This document shows positions 35,855 to 44,616 of a stretch of DNA of 64,000 nt, in pieces; position 1 is the stretch's first letter, and each line of letters opens with the position of its first letter. Below the pieces are notes generated by a model. That model saw only the letters and a list, made by a program, of their open reading frames with translations, did not search any database and had not been told where the DNA came from. Source of the DNA: Planctomycetota bacterium (GTDB lineage Bacteria > Planctomycetota > UBA1135 > GCA-002686595); the NCBI GenBank assembly GCA_016709875.1, contig JADJLZ010000004.1, positions 120,952 to 184,951 on the forward strand. Reading direction: 5' to 3'. The translations under genes and the position numbers were made by a program.

Positions 35855-37456
35855 ATGCGTTGCTCGTTGCGTCACCGGCTCTCCATCGCGGTCCTTCTGT
35901 TCCCGTTCCAGGGCGCGCTCGCGCAAACCCCCGATCTCGCGAACACGCAGCAGAGCACGCGCGGGTTCTCGAAACCGGGGAAAGTGTGGAGTTGTGCGGG
36001 CACCTATTGGAATCCGATCGACGTTTCGATCGGGAATCGCGGGACGCAGGTCTTCGCCGGAGTGTTCCACAACCTCTACAACGATCCGCATGCGTTCCTG
36101 CTCTCGAGCCACGACGCCGACCCCGCGACGCCGTGCTTGGAGGCCCCGGACGGGAACGAGACGACCAGCCACTCCGCATCCGCCTCGTTCGCGGACGTGC
36201 ACGTCACGATCACCGACGAGGAGACAGCGGACATCAATTTGCGGATCCGCAGGGTCAACTGCTTCTCCTCGCGCGGCCTCGAGTGGGTTTACACCTACCC
36301 GCAACTTGGCGCGGGCCGCACCGTGATCGGCGTCTCGCGCGGCGGGCAGAAAATCGTGGCGGGCGTCGTCAACCCGACCACGGGCCTGAACGACGTGCTC
36401 GTCTTCGGGCCGGATTCGTCGCAGCCGCAGGCGCTGTTCCCGATCCCGGGCGGGGTGCCGTGGGATTTCGACCTTTCGGCCGACGGCACGCACGCGCTGT
36501 TCGCGATCGGCTCGAAGTACCAGGTGCTCGATCTTGGTGATGGCAGTGTCCACCTCGTCTACGACCACTCGCCCTACTCGCTTTCGGAGATGGGCTGCGC
36601 GATCTCCGGGGACGGGTCGGTGGTCGGCTGCAGCACGTCGGTCGGCATCGGCCTGTTCGAGTGGAACGGCAGCGACTACGTGCAGACCTGGTCGCACAGC
36701 TTCGGGTTCGGCCTCTCGGCCGACATCTCCGACGACTCGAGCACGATGGCCTTCGGAACGGGTGGCGGCTACGGCTCGCCGCATACCCGCACCGAGTGCG
36801 TGGACATCCCGAGCAAGCAGATCACGATGAGCGAGGACCTCTGGAGCACGGGCGACTACGGAAACCGCGTCGAGGACATCGCCATCGCGGCCGACGGGAG
36901 CCGCTTTGCGAGTGCCAGCTGGGGCGACCAGTTCGGGCTCGTGCCGGAGGTACGCATCTACTCGAAGTACCAGAGCACGCCGCTCCAGACGCTCGACCTG
37001 CCCGGCTCCGCGGATTGCATCGACATCACGCCCGACGGGCAGTGGATCGCGGCGGGCAGCCGGCCCGTGCACGCCGAGCTGCCGAGCATCGGCGGCCGCG
37101 TCGATCTCTTCCACATGGGCCGTTCCGACTTCCGCATGCGCACCGTGCCCGCGGTCGGCAGCAGCGTCACCTTCGAGGTATTCGGCGTTCCGGGCAGGCA
37201 GGCCTGGCTGCTCGATTCACCGGACATGCTCGATCCGCCGCAGCTGTTCCCCAATTGGGGCGCGCTGCACCTGGATCTCGCCACGCTGCACCTCACCCCG
37301 ATCGGGACGATCGGCCCTTCGGGCAGTCGCACTCTCGACGTCGCACTGCCTTCGGACCCTCTTCTGATCGGGAGCTCGCACTACTACCAGGGCTTCACGA
37401 ACGATCCGGTGCGGCGCCTGACGCACGACTGGCTGGTGGTGACCCTGCTGCCTTGA
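35855..37456 (+). CDS. Secreted beta-propeller-like protein with planctomycete C-terminal domain
   Basis: 533 residues. Signal peptide LSIAVLLFPFQGALAQ. Residues about 25-420 contain WD/PQQ-like repeat elements: VIGVSRGGQKIVAGVVNP, FDLSADGTHALFAIGS, CAISGDGSVVGCSTS, AIAADGSRFASASWGD and DITPDGQWIAAGSR. The last ~110 residues form a beta-sandwich (VGSSVTFEVFGVPGRQAWLL) like the C-terminal domains of other exported planctomycete proteins. Function unknown. The ATG at 35855 fits the signal peptide and an AAGAGG site upstream; ATG 35822 is an alternative. Confidence 0.75.
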   Translation: MRCSLRHRLSIAVLLFPFQGALAQTPDLANTQQSTRGFSKPGKVWSCAGTYWNPIDVSIGNRGTQVFAGVFHNLYNDPHAFLLSSHDADPATPCLEAPDGNETTSHSASASFADVHVTITDEETADINLRIRRVNCFSSRGLEWVYTYPQLGAGRTVIGVSRGGQKIVAGVVNPTTGLNDVLVFGPDSSQPQALFPIPGGVPWDFDLSADGTHALFAIGSKYQVLDLGDGSVHLVYDHSPYSLSEMGCAISGDGSVVGCSTSVGIGLFEWNGSDYVQTWSHSFGFGLSADISDDSSTMAFGTGGGYGSPHTRTECVDIPSKQITMSEDLWSTGDYGNRVEDIAIAADGSRFASASWGDQFGLVPEVRIYSKYQSTPLQTLDLPGSADCIDITPDGQWIAAGSRPVHAELPSIGGRVDLFHMGRSDFRMRTVPAVGSSVTFEVFGVPGRQAWLLDSPDMLDPPQLFPNWGALHLDLATLHLTPIGTIGPSGSRTLDVALPSDPLLIGSSHYYQGFTNDPVRRLTHDWLVVTLLP

Positions 37457-37475
37457 GCACGCGGGGCCGCGAGCC

Positions 37476-38207
37476 TCACTTCAGCACCGCGCGCAACTCC
37501 GGATCGAGCGCTTCGGCCCACTGCTCGTAGGCCGGCGCCGTGATGTGCAGGAAGTCGGGCATCGTCTGCGCGCTGAGCGTGCCGTCGGCGCGCACCCAGC
37601 GGTCGCAGAAGCCGAGCACGCGCGTCTTGGCGTCGGCGAGGCCGCGCAGCACCTGGTTGATCTGTGCGATGTCTCCGCGCATCGGGTTCATGTGCTCGCC
37701 GCGCGGGAAGATCTCGTTCACGAGCAGCACGGCCTTCGGTGCCTGCTTGCGCAGCACGGCGATCACCTCGAGCACTCCCGCGAGCGTCTGTTCGGCGTTG
37801 GCGGTCCCGTGTCCCAGGTTGTTGGTGCCGATCAGCAGCACGATGACCTTCGGATCCAGGTGCGTGATCGGTGCCTGCTCGAGGCGCCACAGGACGTGCT
37901 CGGTGCGATCGCCGCTGACGCCGAGGTTGAGCGCGCCGAGCGCGGCGAAGTGCTTCTCCCATACCGCGCGGCCGTCGCCCTCCCAGCCCTGCGTGATGGA
38001 GTCGCCGACGAAGATCACGGGCGCCTTCGCGGTCTTTTTTGCGCGCTCCAGCACTTCGGCCTGGCGCTCGAGGACCCAGTCCTCGGTGCGCGTGACGGGC
38101 ACGAGCGCCGGATTCACGGGCTGTTGCGCCGGTTTCGAATCTTGCGGCGCCAAGGAGAGCAGGGAGGCGAGGAGCGCCACGGGCAGGAAGCTGGTGCTGG
38201 GGTTCAT
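37476..38207 (-). CDS. Secreted SGNH/GDSL hydrolase
   Basis: 243 residues with a signal peptide (LPVALLASLLSLAPQ). SGNH blocks are all present: VIFVGDSITQGWEG (Ser70), LNLGVSGDRTEHVL (Gly), LLIGTNNLGHG (Asn129) and DFLHITAPAY (Asp218/His221). It belongs to the PAF-acetylhydrolase-like group that de-esterifies sugars or lipids outside the cell. It is the last gene of a minus-strand series starting at the metallopeptidase at 41935. Confidence 0.88.
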   Translation of the reverse strand: MNPSTSFLPVALLASLLSLAPQDSKPAQQPVNPALVPVTRTEDWVLERQAEVLERAKKTAKAPVIFVGDSITQGWEGDGRAVWEKHFAALGALNLGVSGDRTEHVLWRLEQAPITHLDPKVIVLLIGTNNLGHGTANAEQTLAGVLEVIAVLRKQAPKAVLLVNEIFPRGEHMNPMRGDIAQINQVLRGLADAKTRVLGFCDRWVRADGTLSAQTMPDFLHITAPAYEQWAEALDPELRAVLK

Positions 38208-38256
38208 GTCCCGAGCCTTGTCTCGCATCCAGGGGAAAGATGCAAGAGCGGGCCGC

Positions 38257-39870
38257 CTAGCGCCTCAGCACGGGAGCGTGCTCCTGCCGCGTCGCGATGG
38301 GAACGTAGCCGATCTCCAGACCCTGCGGCGGCCGCACGATCTGCGCCGGGTCGAGTTCGGCGAGCTTGCCGCGCGTCGGCGGCGCGAGGTACTCGCGCTC
38401 CTTCGTCCAGTTGCGGTGCAGCTTCTCGACGAGCGTCTGCATGCGCTCGCGTTCCGCCTTCGAGAGGCCGCAGTTGAGCAGCGCGGGCTGATCCGCGAAG
38501 CGATACCAGGAGTAGGTGACGACGCTTCCATCGCGCAGGCGCGCCGTGAACGGACCCGCGACAGGCCCGGGGGATTTCCAGCAGCTCTTGGCGGCCGAGG
38601 GCGTCTCGTAGGGCGGCTGCGCTTCCTCGTGCGGCGGATCGAACTTCAGCTTCTGCAGCCCCGTGCTCGCGGGGACCTCGCGCGCCTCGGCTGCGATCCA
38701 CTGGCGCTTCTCGCCCTCGACTCGCAGCTTGTAGTACTCCGGCAGCGTCGCGAGCTTGCCCGCGCGCTGCACGAGTTCCGTGCTCCACTCGTAGCCGTAG
38801 GAGAACTCGTCGAGCGCCTTGGGCGTGGCGAAGGACTTCCAGTCCAGAGTGGCGCGCTGCTCCTTGGGCGTGCTCTCGGCGTAGATGCGCCAGGTCGAGC
38901 CGCCGCCCGAGCGCACCTTCTGCAGCCAGGCTCCCGCCGGATCGAGGGTGCCGCTCGCGGGCGGGCCGCCGTCGAACCACGCTTTCACCGCGTCCCACAG
39001 CGCCGCCTTCTTGTACGAGGTCAGCCGATGCAGCACGACCGTCTTGTCGTCCGCGTTGAGCGGAAACGATGTCGGAGCGACGCGCGCATAGGTCTCGTTC
39101 TTCGCGTCCGTCTCGACGGCGGCGGGCACCCACTGCGTCTCCATCTGGAAGGCCTTGTTCGGCGCCGACGGACGCTTGTCGAGCAGCAGGCCCGCGTACT
39201 TGGGCTCGACGATCGCCGAGTGCGCCCAGAAGTACGGCGTGAAGAAGCACACCGGGCCCTTGAAGCTCTTCGTGTTCAGGAACAGCGTCCAGCAGTTGTC
39301 GGCGCTCCCGAGCTCCTTGCCCTGGCTGTCCTTCCTCGCTTCGACCAGTGGCAGCGGCAGATAGCCGTAGCCGAAGAGCTCGCCGCACGTGCCGCGCGCG
39401 AGGTCGAGTCCGTCGATGGGGAAGAGCAGCCACGGACTGAGTTGCGCGACGCCGTAGAGCCCGCGCGGCCTGTCCCAGTCGCCCGCTCCGTGCGCGGGAC
39501 CGTTCGCGATCTCGGAGAAGTTGACCGCGACGCCGCCCATGATGAACTTCGGCGTCTCCGTCGGGAATCGCGTGTCGCGCCACCAGCCCAGGCCACCCTC
39601 GATGTCCGAGTACAAGTCCTTGGGCGGCTCGCCTTCGTACTGCGCGTGCATCCAGGTGCCGAAGAGTCCCGTCTGGAAGTTGTGCCCGGGATACTGCGCG
39701 AGCAGCGGCCAGGCCGCCGCGTAGAGCGAGAAGCCCGCGTTGAATTCCTCGGGCACCTTCTCCGTGTCGACGAGCAGGTAGCCGGCCATCTCGTCGGCTC
39801 CCCCGGTCGCGGCGAGCGTGGGTGACGAACACGGCGCGAAGACGGCCAGGAATGAAGAGGCCAGCAGCAT
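38257..39870 (-). CDS. Secreted protein of unknown function
   Basis: 537 residues with an N-terminal signal (LLASSFLAVFAPCSSPTLAA). The body is Trp/Tyr-rich (FSLYAAAWPLLAQYPGH, GLGWWRDTRFPTET, FTPYFWAHSAIVEPKYAG) with no motif I recognise; a long mixed alpha/beta exported protein. No catalytic residues can be named. It lies 24 nt after the ATP-grasp gene and 49 nt before the SGNH hydrolase gene on the same strand. Confidence 0.7.
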   Translation of the reverse strand: MLLASSFLAVFAPCSSPTLAATGGADEMAGYLLVDTEKVPEEFNAGFSLYAAAWPLLAQYPGHNFQTGLFGTWMHAQYEGEPPKDLYSDIEGGLGWWRDTRFPTETPKFIMGGVAVNFSEIANGPAHGAGDWDRPRGLYGVAQLSPWLLFPIDGLDLARGTCGELFGYGYLPLPLVEARKDSQGKELGSADNCWTLFLNTKSFKGPVCFFTPYFWAHSAIVEPKYAGLLLDKRPSAPNKAFQMETQWVPAAVETDAKNETYARVAPTSFPLNADDKTVVLHRLTSYKKAALWDAVKAWFDGGPPASGTLDPAGAWLQKVRSGGGSTWRIYAESTPKEQRATLDWKSFATPKALDEFSYGYEWSTELVQRAGKLATLPEYYKLRVEGEKRQWIAAEAREVPASTGLQKLKFDPPHEEAQPPYETPSAAKSCWKSPGPVAGPFTARLRDGSVVTYSWYRFADQPALLNCGLSKAERERMQTLVEKLHRNWTKEREYLAPPTRGKLAELDPAQIVRPPQGLEIGYVPIATRQEHAPVLRR

Positions 39871-39894
39871 GCGCAGAGGATAGCGGCCCGCTGC

Positions 39895-40911
39895 TCAGTC
39901 GCGCACGGTGGTCTCGCCGACCTTGAGGATGCGCTGGATCAGCTTCGTGAAGGGCAAGCCCGCCTTCGCCGCGGAGAGCGCGAAATCCTCGTCGCGTGCC
40001 AGCATCGGATTTGGGTTGGCCTCGATGAAGACGATCTCGCCCGCGGCCGTCAGGCGCAGGTCGATGCGCGCGTAGCCGTCGATCAGGAGCAGCCGGTAGA
40101 TGCGCTTGCACAGCCGCTCGAGCTTGCGCGCCGTCTCCGCGTCGAGCTTGGCGAAGTCGTTCTTGATGCCCCAGCGCTTGCGGTAGCCCTCGTCCCACTT
40201 GGCCTTGAAGGTCGCGAAGCGCGGCTCGTCCTCGGGCACCTCCTCGAAGACCATCTCGCGCGCGGGGAAGGCCTGCAACCGCCTGGTGCCGATCATCCCG
40301 ACGTACAGTTCGCGGCCGACGATGTACTCCTCGGCGATCGCGGGCTGCGAGAACTTCTCGTGGATGAACTTCACGCGCTCGACGAAGTCCTCGTCGGTCT
40401 CGACGAAGGAAGCCTGCGAGATGCCGTAGCTGCCTTCTTCCTTGAGCGGCTTGATCAGGATCGGGAACTGCAGTCGCTTGGGGCGCTTCACCTTGGCCGA
40501 GGGCGGCAGCACGGCGAACTCCGGCACGCGGATGCGGTGGAAGCCCAGGATCTTCTTCGCGATGCTCTTGTTCTTGCAGAGCGTGATCCCGACCGCGCTG
40601 CAGCCGGTGAAGGGGATGCCCTGCAATTCGAGGAAGGACGTGATCTTGTGTTCGGCCGAGCTCAGGTTCCCGAACTGCTCGACCATGTTGAAGATGATGT
40701 CCGGGTCGAAGGTCTCGAGCTTCTGGCGCAAGAGGTCGGTGTCGTCGTGCAGACCGAGCACCTCGTACTCGCAGCGCAGCTTCGTGAGCGCCTCGATCAC
40801 GTGCGCCTCCGTCTTCCAGTCCTCGGTCTTCAACTCCTGCGTGTAGTCGTGGTCGAGCGCGTTGGGGCTGTCCGCATCGAACAGGACCAGGACTTTGCCG
40901 CGCTTGCGCAT
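39895..40911 (-). CDS. ATP-grasp protein, D-alanine-D-alanine-ligase-like
   Basis: 338 residues. N-domain KVLVLFDADSP and DIIFNMVEQFGN; the substrate region FLELQGIPFTGCSAVGITLCKNK resembles Ddl; ATP-grasp residues are in FPILIKPLKEEGSYGISQAS and AIAEEYIVGRELYVGMIG; Mg ligands in ARIDLRLTAAGEIVFIEANPNPML. It would ligate a carboxylate to an amine or amino acid. No mur/ddl genes are near, and it starts 4 nt after the metallopeptidase gene, so a dedicated peptide-modifying role is more likely than cell-wall synthesis (inference). Confidence 0.82.
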   Translation of the reverse strand: MRKRGKVLVLFDADSPNALDHDYTQELKTEDWKTEAHVIEALTKLRCEYEVLGLHDDTDLLRQKLETFDPDIIFNMVEQFGNLSSAEHKITSFLELQGIPFTGCSAVGITLCKNKSIAKKILGFHRIRVPEFAVLPPSAKVKRPKRLQFPILIKPLKEEGSYGISQASFVETDEDFVERVKFIHEKFSQPAIAEEYIVGRELYVGMIGTRRLQAFPAREMVFEEVPEDEPRFATFKAKWDEGYRKRWGIKNDFAKLDAETARKLERLCKRIYRLLLIDGYARIDLRLTAAGEIVFIEANPNPMLARDEDFALSAAKAGLPFTKLIQRILKVGETTVRD

Positions 40912-40915
40912 GGGC

Positions 40916-41935
40916 TCACTTCGTCCGTTTGAACTTGCCGGTGAAGAGGTAGTTCTTCGTCAGCGAGGTGACGTACGCCGCCACCTGCAGGTCGAGGTTG
41001 GGATCGGGTGCTTGCACACGCAGCGCGAGCTCGTCGCAGCGCGAGAGGATGCGGCGCAGCAGCTGGTCGATGCGGAACTTGTGCTCGTTGGACCAGCGCG
41101 CGACCGCGTTGACGACCTGGCGGCGACGCCGGCGCAGGTAGGTCGAGGCCTTCTCCGTGCCCTCGTTCTCCGCCTGAGCGGGAAAGAGCTTGCGCAGGTC
41201 GTTGTCGTAGAAGTCGGGGAAGGAGTCGGCGTACTCCCTGCGTTTGCGCGCGTAGAAGGTCTTCAGCTTGAGGTTGAGGAAGTTGTTCTCGGACACGCGG
41301 TATTGCGGCGCGTGCACCGGCGGCTTGCCCGCGAGCGAACGCATCAGCTCCTCGGTGTACTCGAGCTTCTGCAGCGCCTTCCAGCCCTTGTAGCGCTCGC
41401 GCCAGTCGAGCCCGGGCGTGAGCCAGACCGCGAAGGTCTCGGCCCAGTCCTCGTCGGGATGGCTCTGCGCGTACCAGTCGTCGAGGTGGATCACGTAGCT
41501 CTTGCTGTAGGGCCGCGGCCGGTACGTGTCGCTCTCCTCGGTCGAGGCGAGGCCGAACTGCTCCTGCCACTTCTTCTTGTGCTGCAGCCGGTAGGCGTAG
41601 CTGTAGGCGTGCGCGGCTTCGTGCCGCAAGAGCTTCATGAACCACTCGGAGGTCTCGCCCTCGACCTCGAGGATCTGCTTGCGCTCGAGCTCGCGCAGGC
41701 GCGGGTGCGCGAGGAAGAAGGGCACGAAGATGGCCGGGATGCCGACCGGGCAGAACCACTCGTCGCCCAGGTGGCAAGGCGGGTGGAAGGCCAGGCCCTG
41801 CAGGTCGAGCTCGGCGTAGAGCTGCTGGACGTGGGCCTCCAGGCCGGTGCCCTCGAGCTTCAGGCCCAGGCGCGCGATGTTCTGCTCGAGCAGCTCCTCG
41901 TCGCTCATCTGGACCCAGTTTTCCGGCGCCGGCAT
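40916..41935 (-). CDS. Putative zinc-binding metallopeptidase
   Basis: 339 residues, no signal peptide, so cytoplasmic. The zinc motif is HEAAH (105-109) in KLLRHEAAHAYSYAYRL, with a likely third ligand E166 in DEDWAETFAVWLTPG. The family (putative zinc-binding metallopeptidases) has unknown substrates. The C-terminal third is rich in Lys/Arg and helical (STYLRRRRRQVVNAVARW). It is directly followed, 4 nt later, by the ATP-grasp gene, an arrangement that suggests the two act on the same substrate. Confidence 0.75.
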   Translation of the reverse strand: MPAPENWVQMSDEELLEQNIARLGLKLEGTGLEAHVQQLYAELDLQGLAFHPPCHLGDEWFCPVGIPAIFVPFFLAHPRLRELERKQILEVEGETSEWFMKLLRHEAAHAYSYAYRLQHKKKWQEQFGLASTEESDTYRPRPYSKSYVIHLDDWYAQSHPDEDWAETFAVWLTPGLDWRERYKGWKALQKLEYTEELMRSLAGKPPVHAPQYRVSENNFLNLKLKTFYARKRREYADSFPDFYDNDLRKLFPAQAENEGTEKASTYLRRRRRQVVNAVARWSNEHKFRIDQLLRRILSRCDELALRVQAPDPNLDLQVAAYVTSLTKNYLFTGKFKRTK

Positions 41936-42038
41936 GCGTGTTCCTTAGCGAAAGAAGGCTCGACGGTCATGCGAAATCCGTCCGCACCGGCGGCTTGGAA
42001 CTGGTGACTTGCCGGCAGCGTTTCGCCAGACTTGGGCC

Positions 42039-43340
42039 ATGCGTCGCCCCGCGCTGCACTGGCAGATCCTGATCGCGATCGGCCTGGCCTTCGTCGCCGG
42101 CTCGCTCGTGAAGTCTGCCTCGCAGGCGGGCGCGGCAGCCGCGGTCCTGGGTGTCAGCTGGCTCTCGATCTTCGACTACATCGGGACGCTGTTCCTGAAC
42201 GCGCTGAAGATGATCATCGTGCCGATGATCGCCTCCTCGATCGTCGTCGGCGTCGCGGGCATCGGCGCGGGCGGCAACCTCGGGAAGCTCGGCCTGCGCA
42301 CGCTGTTCTTCTACGCGCTCACGAGCCTCGCGGCGATCCTGCTCGGCCTGGTCGTGATCAACCTCGTCGATCCGGGCCACTCGGGCGGCCAGCCGGTGCG
42401 CGAACCGCTCGCGCTCGAGGACACGGGCGCATCGATCGCGGCGCGCGTGGGGAGCAAGGGCGCGGGCGACGTCGCCGAGGTGTTCCTGCGCATGGTCCCG
42501 CCGAATATCGTGCAGGCCGCGGCGGAAGGGCAGATGCTCGGTCTGATCTTCTTCGCGATCCTCTTCGGCTTCTTCATGACGCAGATCGATCCGCGCCTGG
42601 GCGAACCGCTGCTGCGTTTCGCCGACGGCGTCTTCCAGGTGATGATGCGCATGACCGAGTGGATCATGAAGTTCGCGCCCATCGGCGTGTTCGGCCTGGT
42701 CGCCGCCGTGATCGCGAAGGCCGGCTTCGCCGCGGCGCGGCCGCTGCTGCTCTTTGCCGGTTGCGTCACGTTCGCGCTCTTCGTGCACACCTTTGTCACG
42801 CTCTCGATCCTGGTCCGCACCGTCGGCGGCGTCAGCCCGCGCAAGATGATCGCCGCGATGGCCCCGGCGCTGCTGACCGCCTTCTCGACTGCCTCGTCCT
42901 CGGCGACGCTGCCGGTGACGATGGAGTGCGTCGAGAAGCGCGCGGGCGTCTCCAATCGCATCTCCAGCTTCGTGTTGCCGCTCGGCGCGACCGTCAACAT
43001 GAACGGGACCGCTCTCTATGAGTGCGCGGCGGCGCTGTTCCTGGCTCAGGCCTACGGGCTCGAGCTCTCGCTGGGCGTGCAGTTCACGATCGTGGTGATC
43101 GCCCTGCTCACCTCGATCGGCGTCGCGGGTGTGCCTTCGGCCTCGCTGGTCGCGATCGCGGTGATCCTGGGCGCGATCGGGCTGCCCGTCGAGGCGATCG
43201 GCGTGCTGATGGTCTTTGACCGCCTGCTCGACATGCTGCGCACTGCGACGAACATCTACGGTGATGCGTGCGCGGCCGTGATCGTCGCGAAGCTCGACGG
43301 AGAGACGCTGCACGTGGCCGCGGAACCCCAATCCACATGA
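42039..43340 (+). CDS. Dicarboxylate/amino-acid:cation symporter (DAACS family)
   Basis: 433 residues. Family motifs: LFLNALKMIIVPMIASSIV in helix 2, the re-entrant loop AFSTASSSATLPVTMECVE (serine-rich hairpin), NMNGTALYECAAALFLAQ, and FDRLLDMLRTATNIYGDACA. It transports glutamate/aspartate or C4-dicarboxylates with Na+ or H+. ATG 42039 is preferred over 42009 since the hydrophobic part starts there. Its stop overlaps the ATG of the ankyrin gene. Confidence 0.92.
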   Translation: MRRPALHWQILIAIGLAFVAGSLVKSASQAGAAAAVLGVSWLSIFDYIGTLFLNALKMIIVPMIASSIVVGVAGIGAGGNLGKLGLRTLFFYALTSLAAILLGLVVINLVDPGHSGGQPVREPLALEDTGASIAARVGSKGAGDVAEVFLRMVPPNIVQAAAEGQMLGLIFFAILFGFFMTQIDPRLGEPLLRFADGVFQVMMRMTEWIMKFAPIGVFGLVAAVIAKAGFAAARPLLLFAGCVTFALFVHTFVTLSILVRTVGGVSPRKMIAAMAPALLTAFSTASSSATLPVTMECVEKRAGVSNRISSFVLPLGATVNMNGTALYECAAALFLAQAYGLELSLGVQFTIVVIALLTSIGVAGVPSASLVAIAVILGAIGLPVEAIGVLMVFDRLLDMLRTATNIYGDACAAVIVAKLDGETLHVAAEPQST

Positions 43341-44530
43341 CGACCCACCGACAACTTCCCGTCCGTCCCAGACTCGAGGAGCTCGAGCAGGAAGCCGATT
43401 TGCTGCTCGGCGAGCGGCGGCGCACCGATCCTGATGCGCGGCTGGCGGCGCTGCGGCTCGAACTCGCGCAGAGCTACGGGCTCGCGAGCTGGGAGCGCCT
43501 CGTGCTCGCGGCCAAGCTCACCGATGCGATCTGGCGCGACGACCTCGAGGCGCTCGAGGAGCTGCTGCGCGAGGCGCCCGAACTGCTGCACGAGGACGCG
43601 CTCGGTGCGCCGAGCAGCTGGGGCCCGCCGCTCTCCTACGCCGCCAGCCTGGGCTGCGACCGGCTCGTGCTGTTCCTGCACCGGCAGGGCGCGCGCGACG
43701 TGCAAAACGCCTTCGAGCGCGCCTGCCTGCAGGGCCGCATCGAGACCGCGCGGCGACTGCACGAGCTCGGCGCGCGGCCGATCCCCGGCTCGGTGATGGG
43801 CCCCTGCGAGACGCTCAACGGCGAGGGTCTCGCGCTGCTGCTCGAGCTCGGCGCGGATTTCACCGACGCGCTGGGCAACCGCCTCGCGCCGGTCGCGCTG
43901 ATGCTGCAGACCTACGCGCGCAACCCCGCCGGCAAGCACATGTGCCTGGAGATCGCCGTCGCGCAGGGCATCGAGCTGCCCAATACACCCGCGTTTGCGG
44001 TGCACCGCGGTCGCATCGACCTGCTCGAGGCGCACCGCGTGCGCGACCCGCGACTCTTCAAGCGCACCTTCTCGCACCGCGAGATCTATCCGCCGGAGCT
44101 CGGCTGCGACCCGGACGAGTCGCTCGCGCTGCACGGTACGCCGCTCGCCGGCGCGGCTCTGCTGCACCTGTGTGTCGACTTCGACGAGTTCGAACTCGCG
44201 CAGTGGATGCTGCGGCACGGTGCCGAGTCGGACGTGCGCGCCGAGGTCGATGCGGACGGTTTCGGCGGGCACACGCCGCTCTTTGGCTGCGTCGTCTCGC
44301 AGAGCTGGCGTACCGGACAGCGGCGCGACGACACCTTCGCACGGTTGCTGCTCGACCACGATGCGGATCCGAGCGTGCGCGCCTCGCTGCGCAAGCGCCT
44401 GCGCTTCGTCGCGGACGAGAGCCTGCACGTGTACGAGGACGTCACGCCGCACGAGTGGGGCGAGCGCTTCCACGGCAGGGAGTGGGTCAACTCGGAAGTG
44501 TTGCGCCTGCTCGCCAAGCGCGGCGAGTGA
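43337..44530 (+). CDS. Ankyrin-repeat-like protein
   Basis: 397 residues. N-terminal segment RPRLEELEQEADLLLGERRR is helical; helical repeats of ankyrin type follow: GPPLSYAASLGCDRLVLFLH, NAFERACLQGRIETARRLHE, GTPLAGAALLHLCVDFDEFE and LARLLLDHDADPSVR-like text. Repeats are degenerate, giving a protein-protein interaction role. No signal peptide. Coupled (ATGA) to the symporter gene, perhaps only by co-transcription. Confidence 0.75.
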   Translation: MTTHRQLPVRPRLEELEQEADLLLGERRRTDPDARLAALRLELAQSYGLASWERLVLAAKLTDAIWRDDLEALEELLREAPELLHEDALGAPSSWGPPLSYAASLGCDRLVLFLHRQGARDVQNAFERACLQGRIETARRLHELGARPIPGSVMGPCETLNGEGLALLLELGADFTDALGNRLAPVALMLQTYARNPAGKHMCLEIAVAQGIELPNTPAFAVHRGRIDLLEAHRVRDPRLFKRTFSHREIYPPELGCDPDESLALHGTPLAGAALLHLCVDFDEFELAQWMLRHGAESDVRAEVDADGFGGHTPLFGCVVSQSWRTGQRRDDTFARLLLDHDADPSVRASLRKRLRFVADESLHVYEDVTPHEWGERFHGREWVNSEVLRLLAKRGE

Positions 44531-44602
44531 GCCCGGGAGCAGCGGCGCGAGCGCTGTCGAGGCGCTCACCATCCAGACTGCGATCCTGCCAGCGCCATCG
44601 GG

Positions 44603-44608
44603 TACAAC
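44603..44608 (+). promoter_or_regulatory. -10 box of the GH32 gene, probably leaderless
   Basis: TACAAC ends 8 nt before the ATG at 44617, consistent with transcription starting at the start codon. Confidence 0.45.
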
Positions 44609-44616
44609 CGGTGCCC

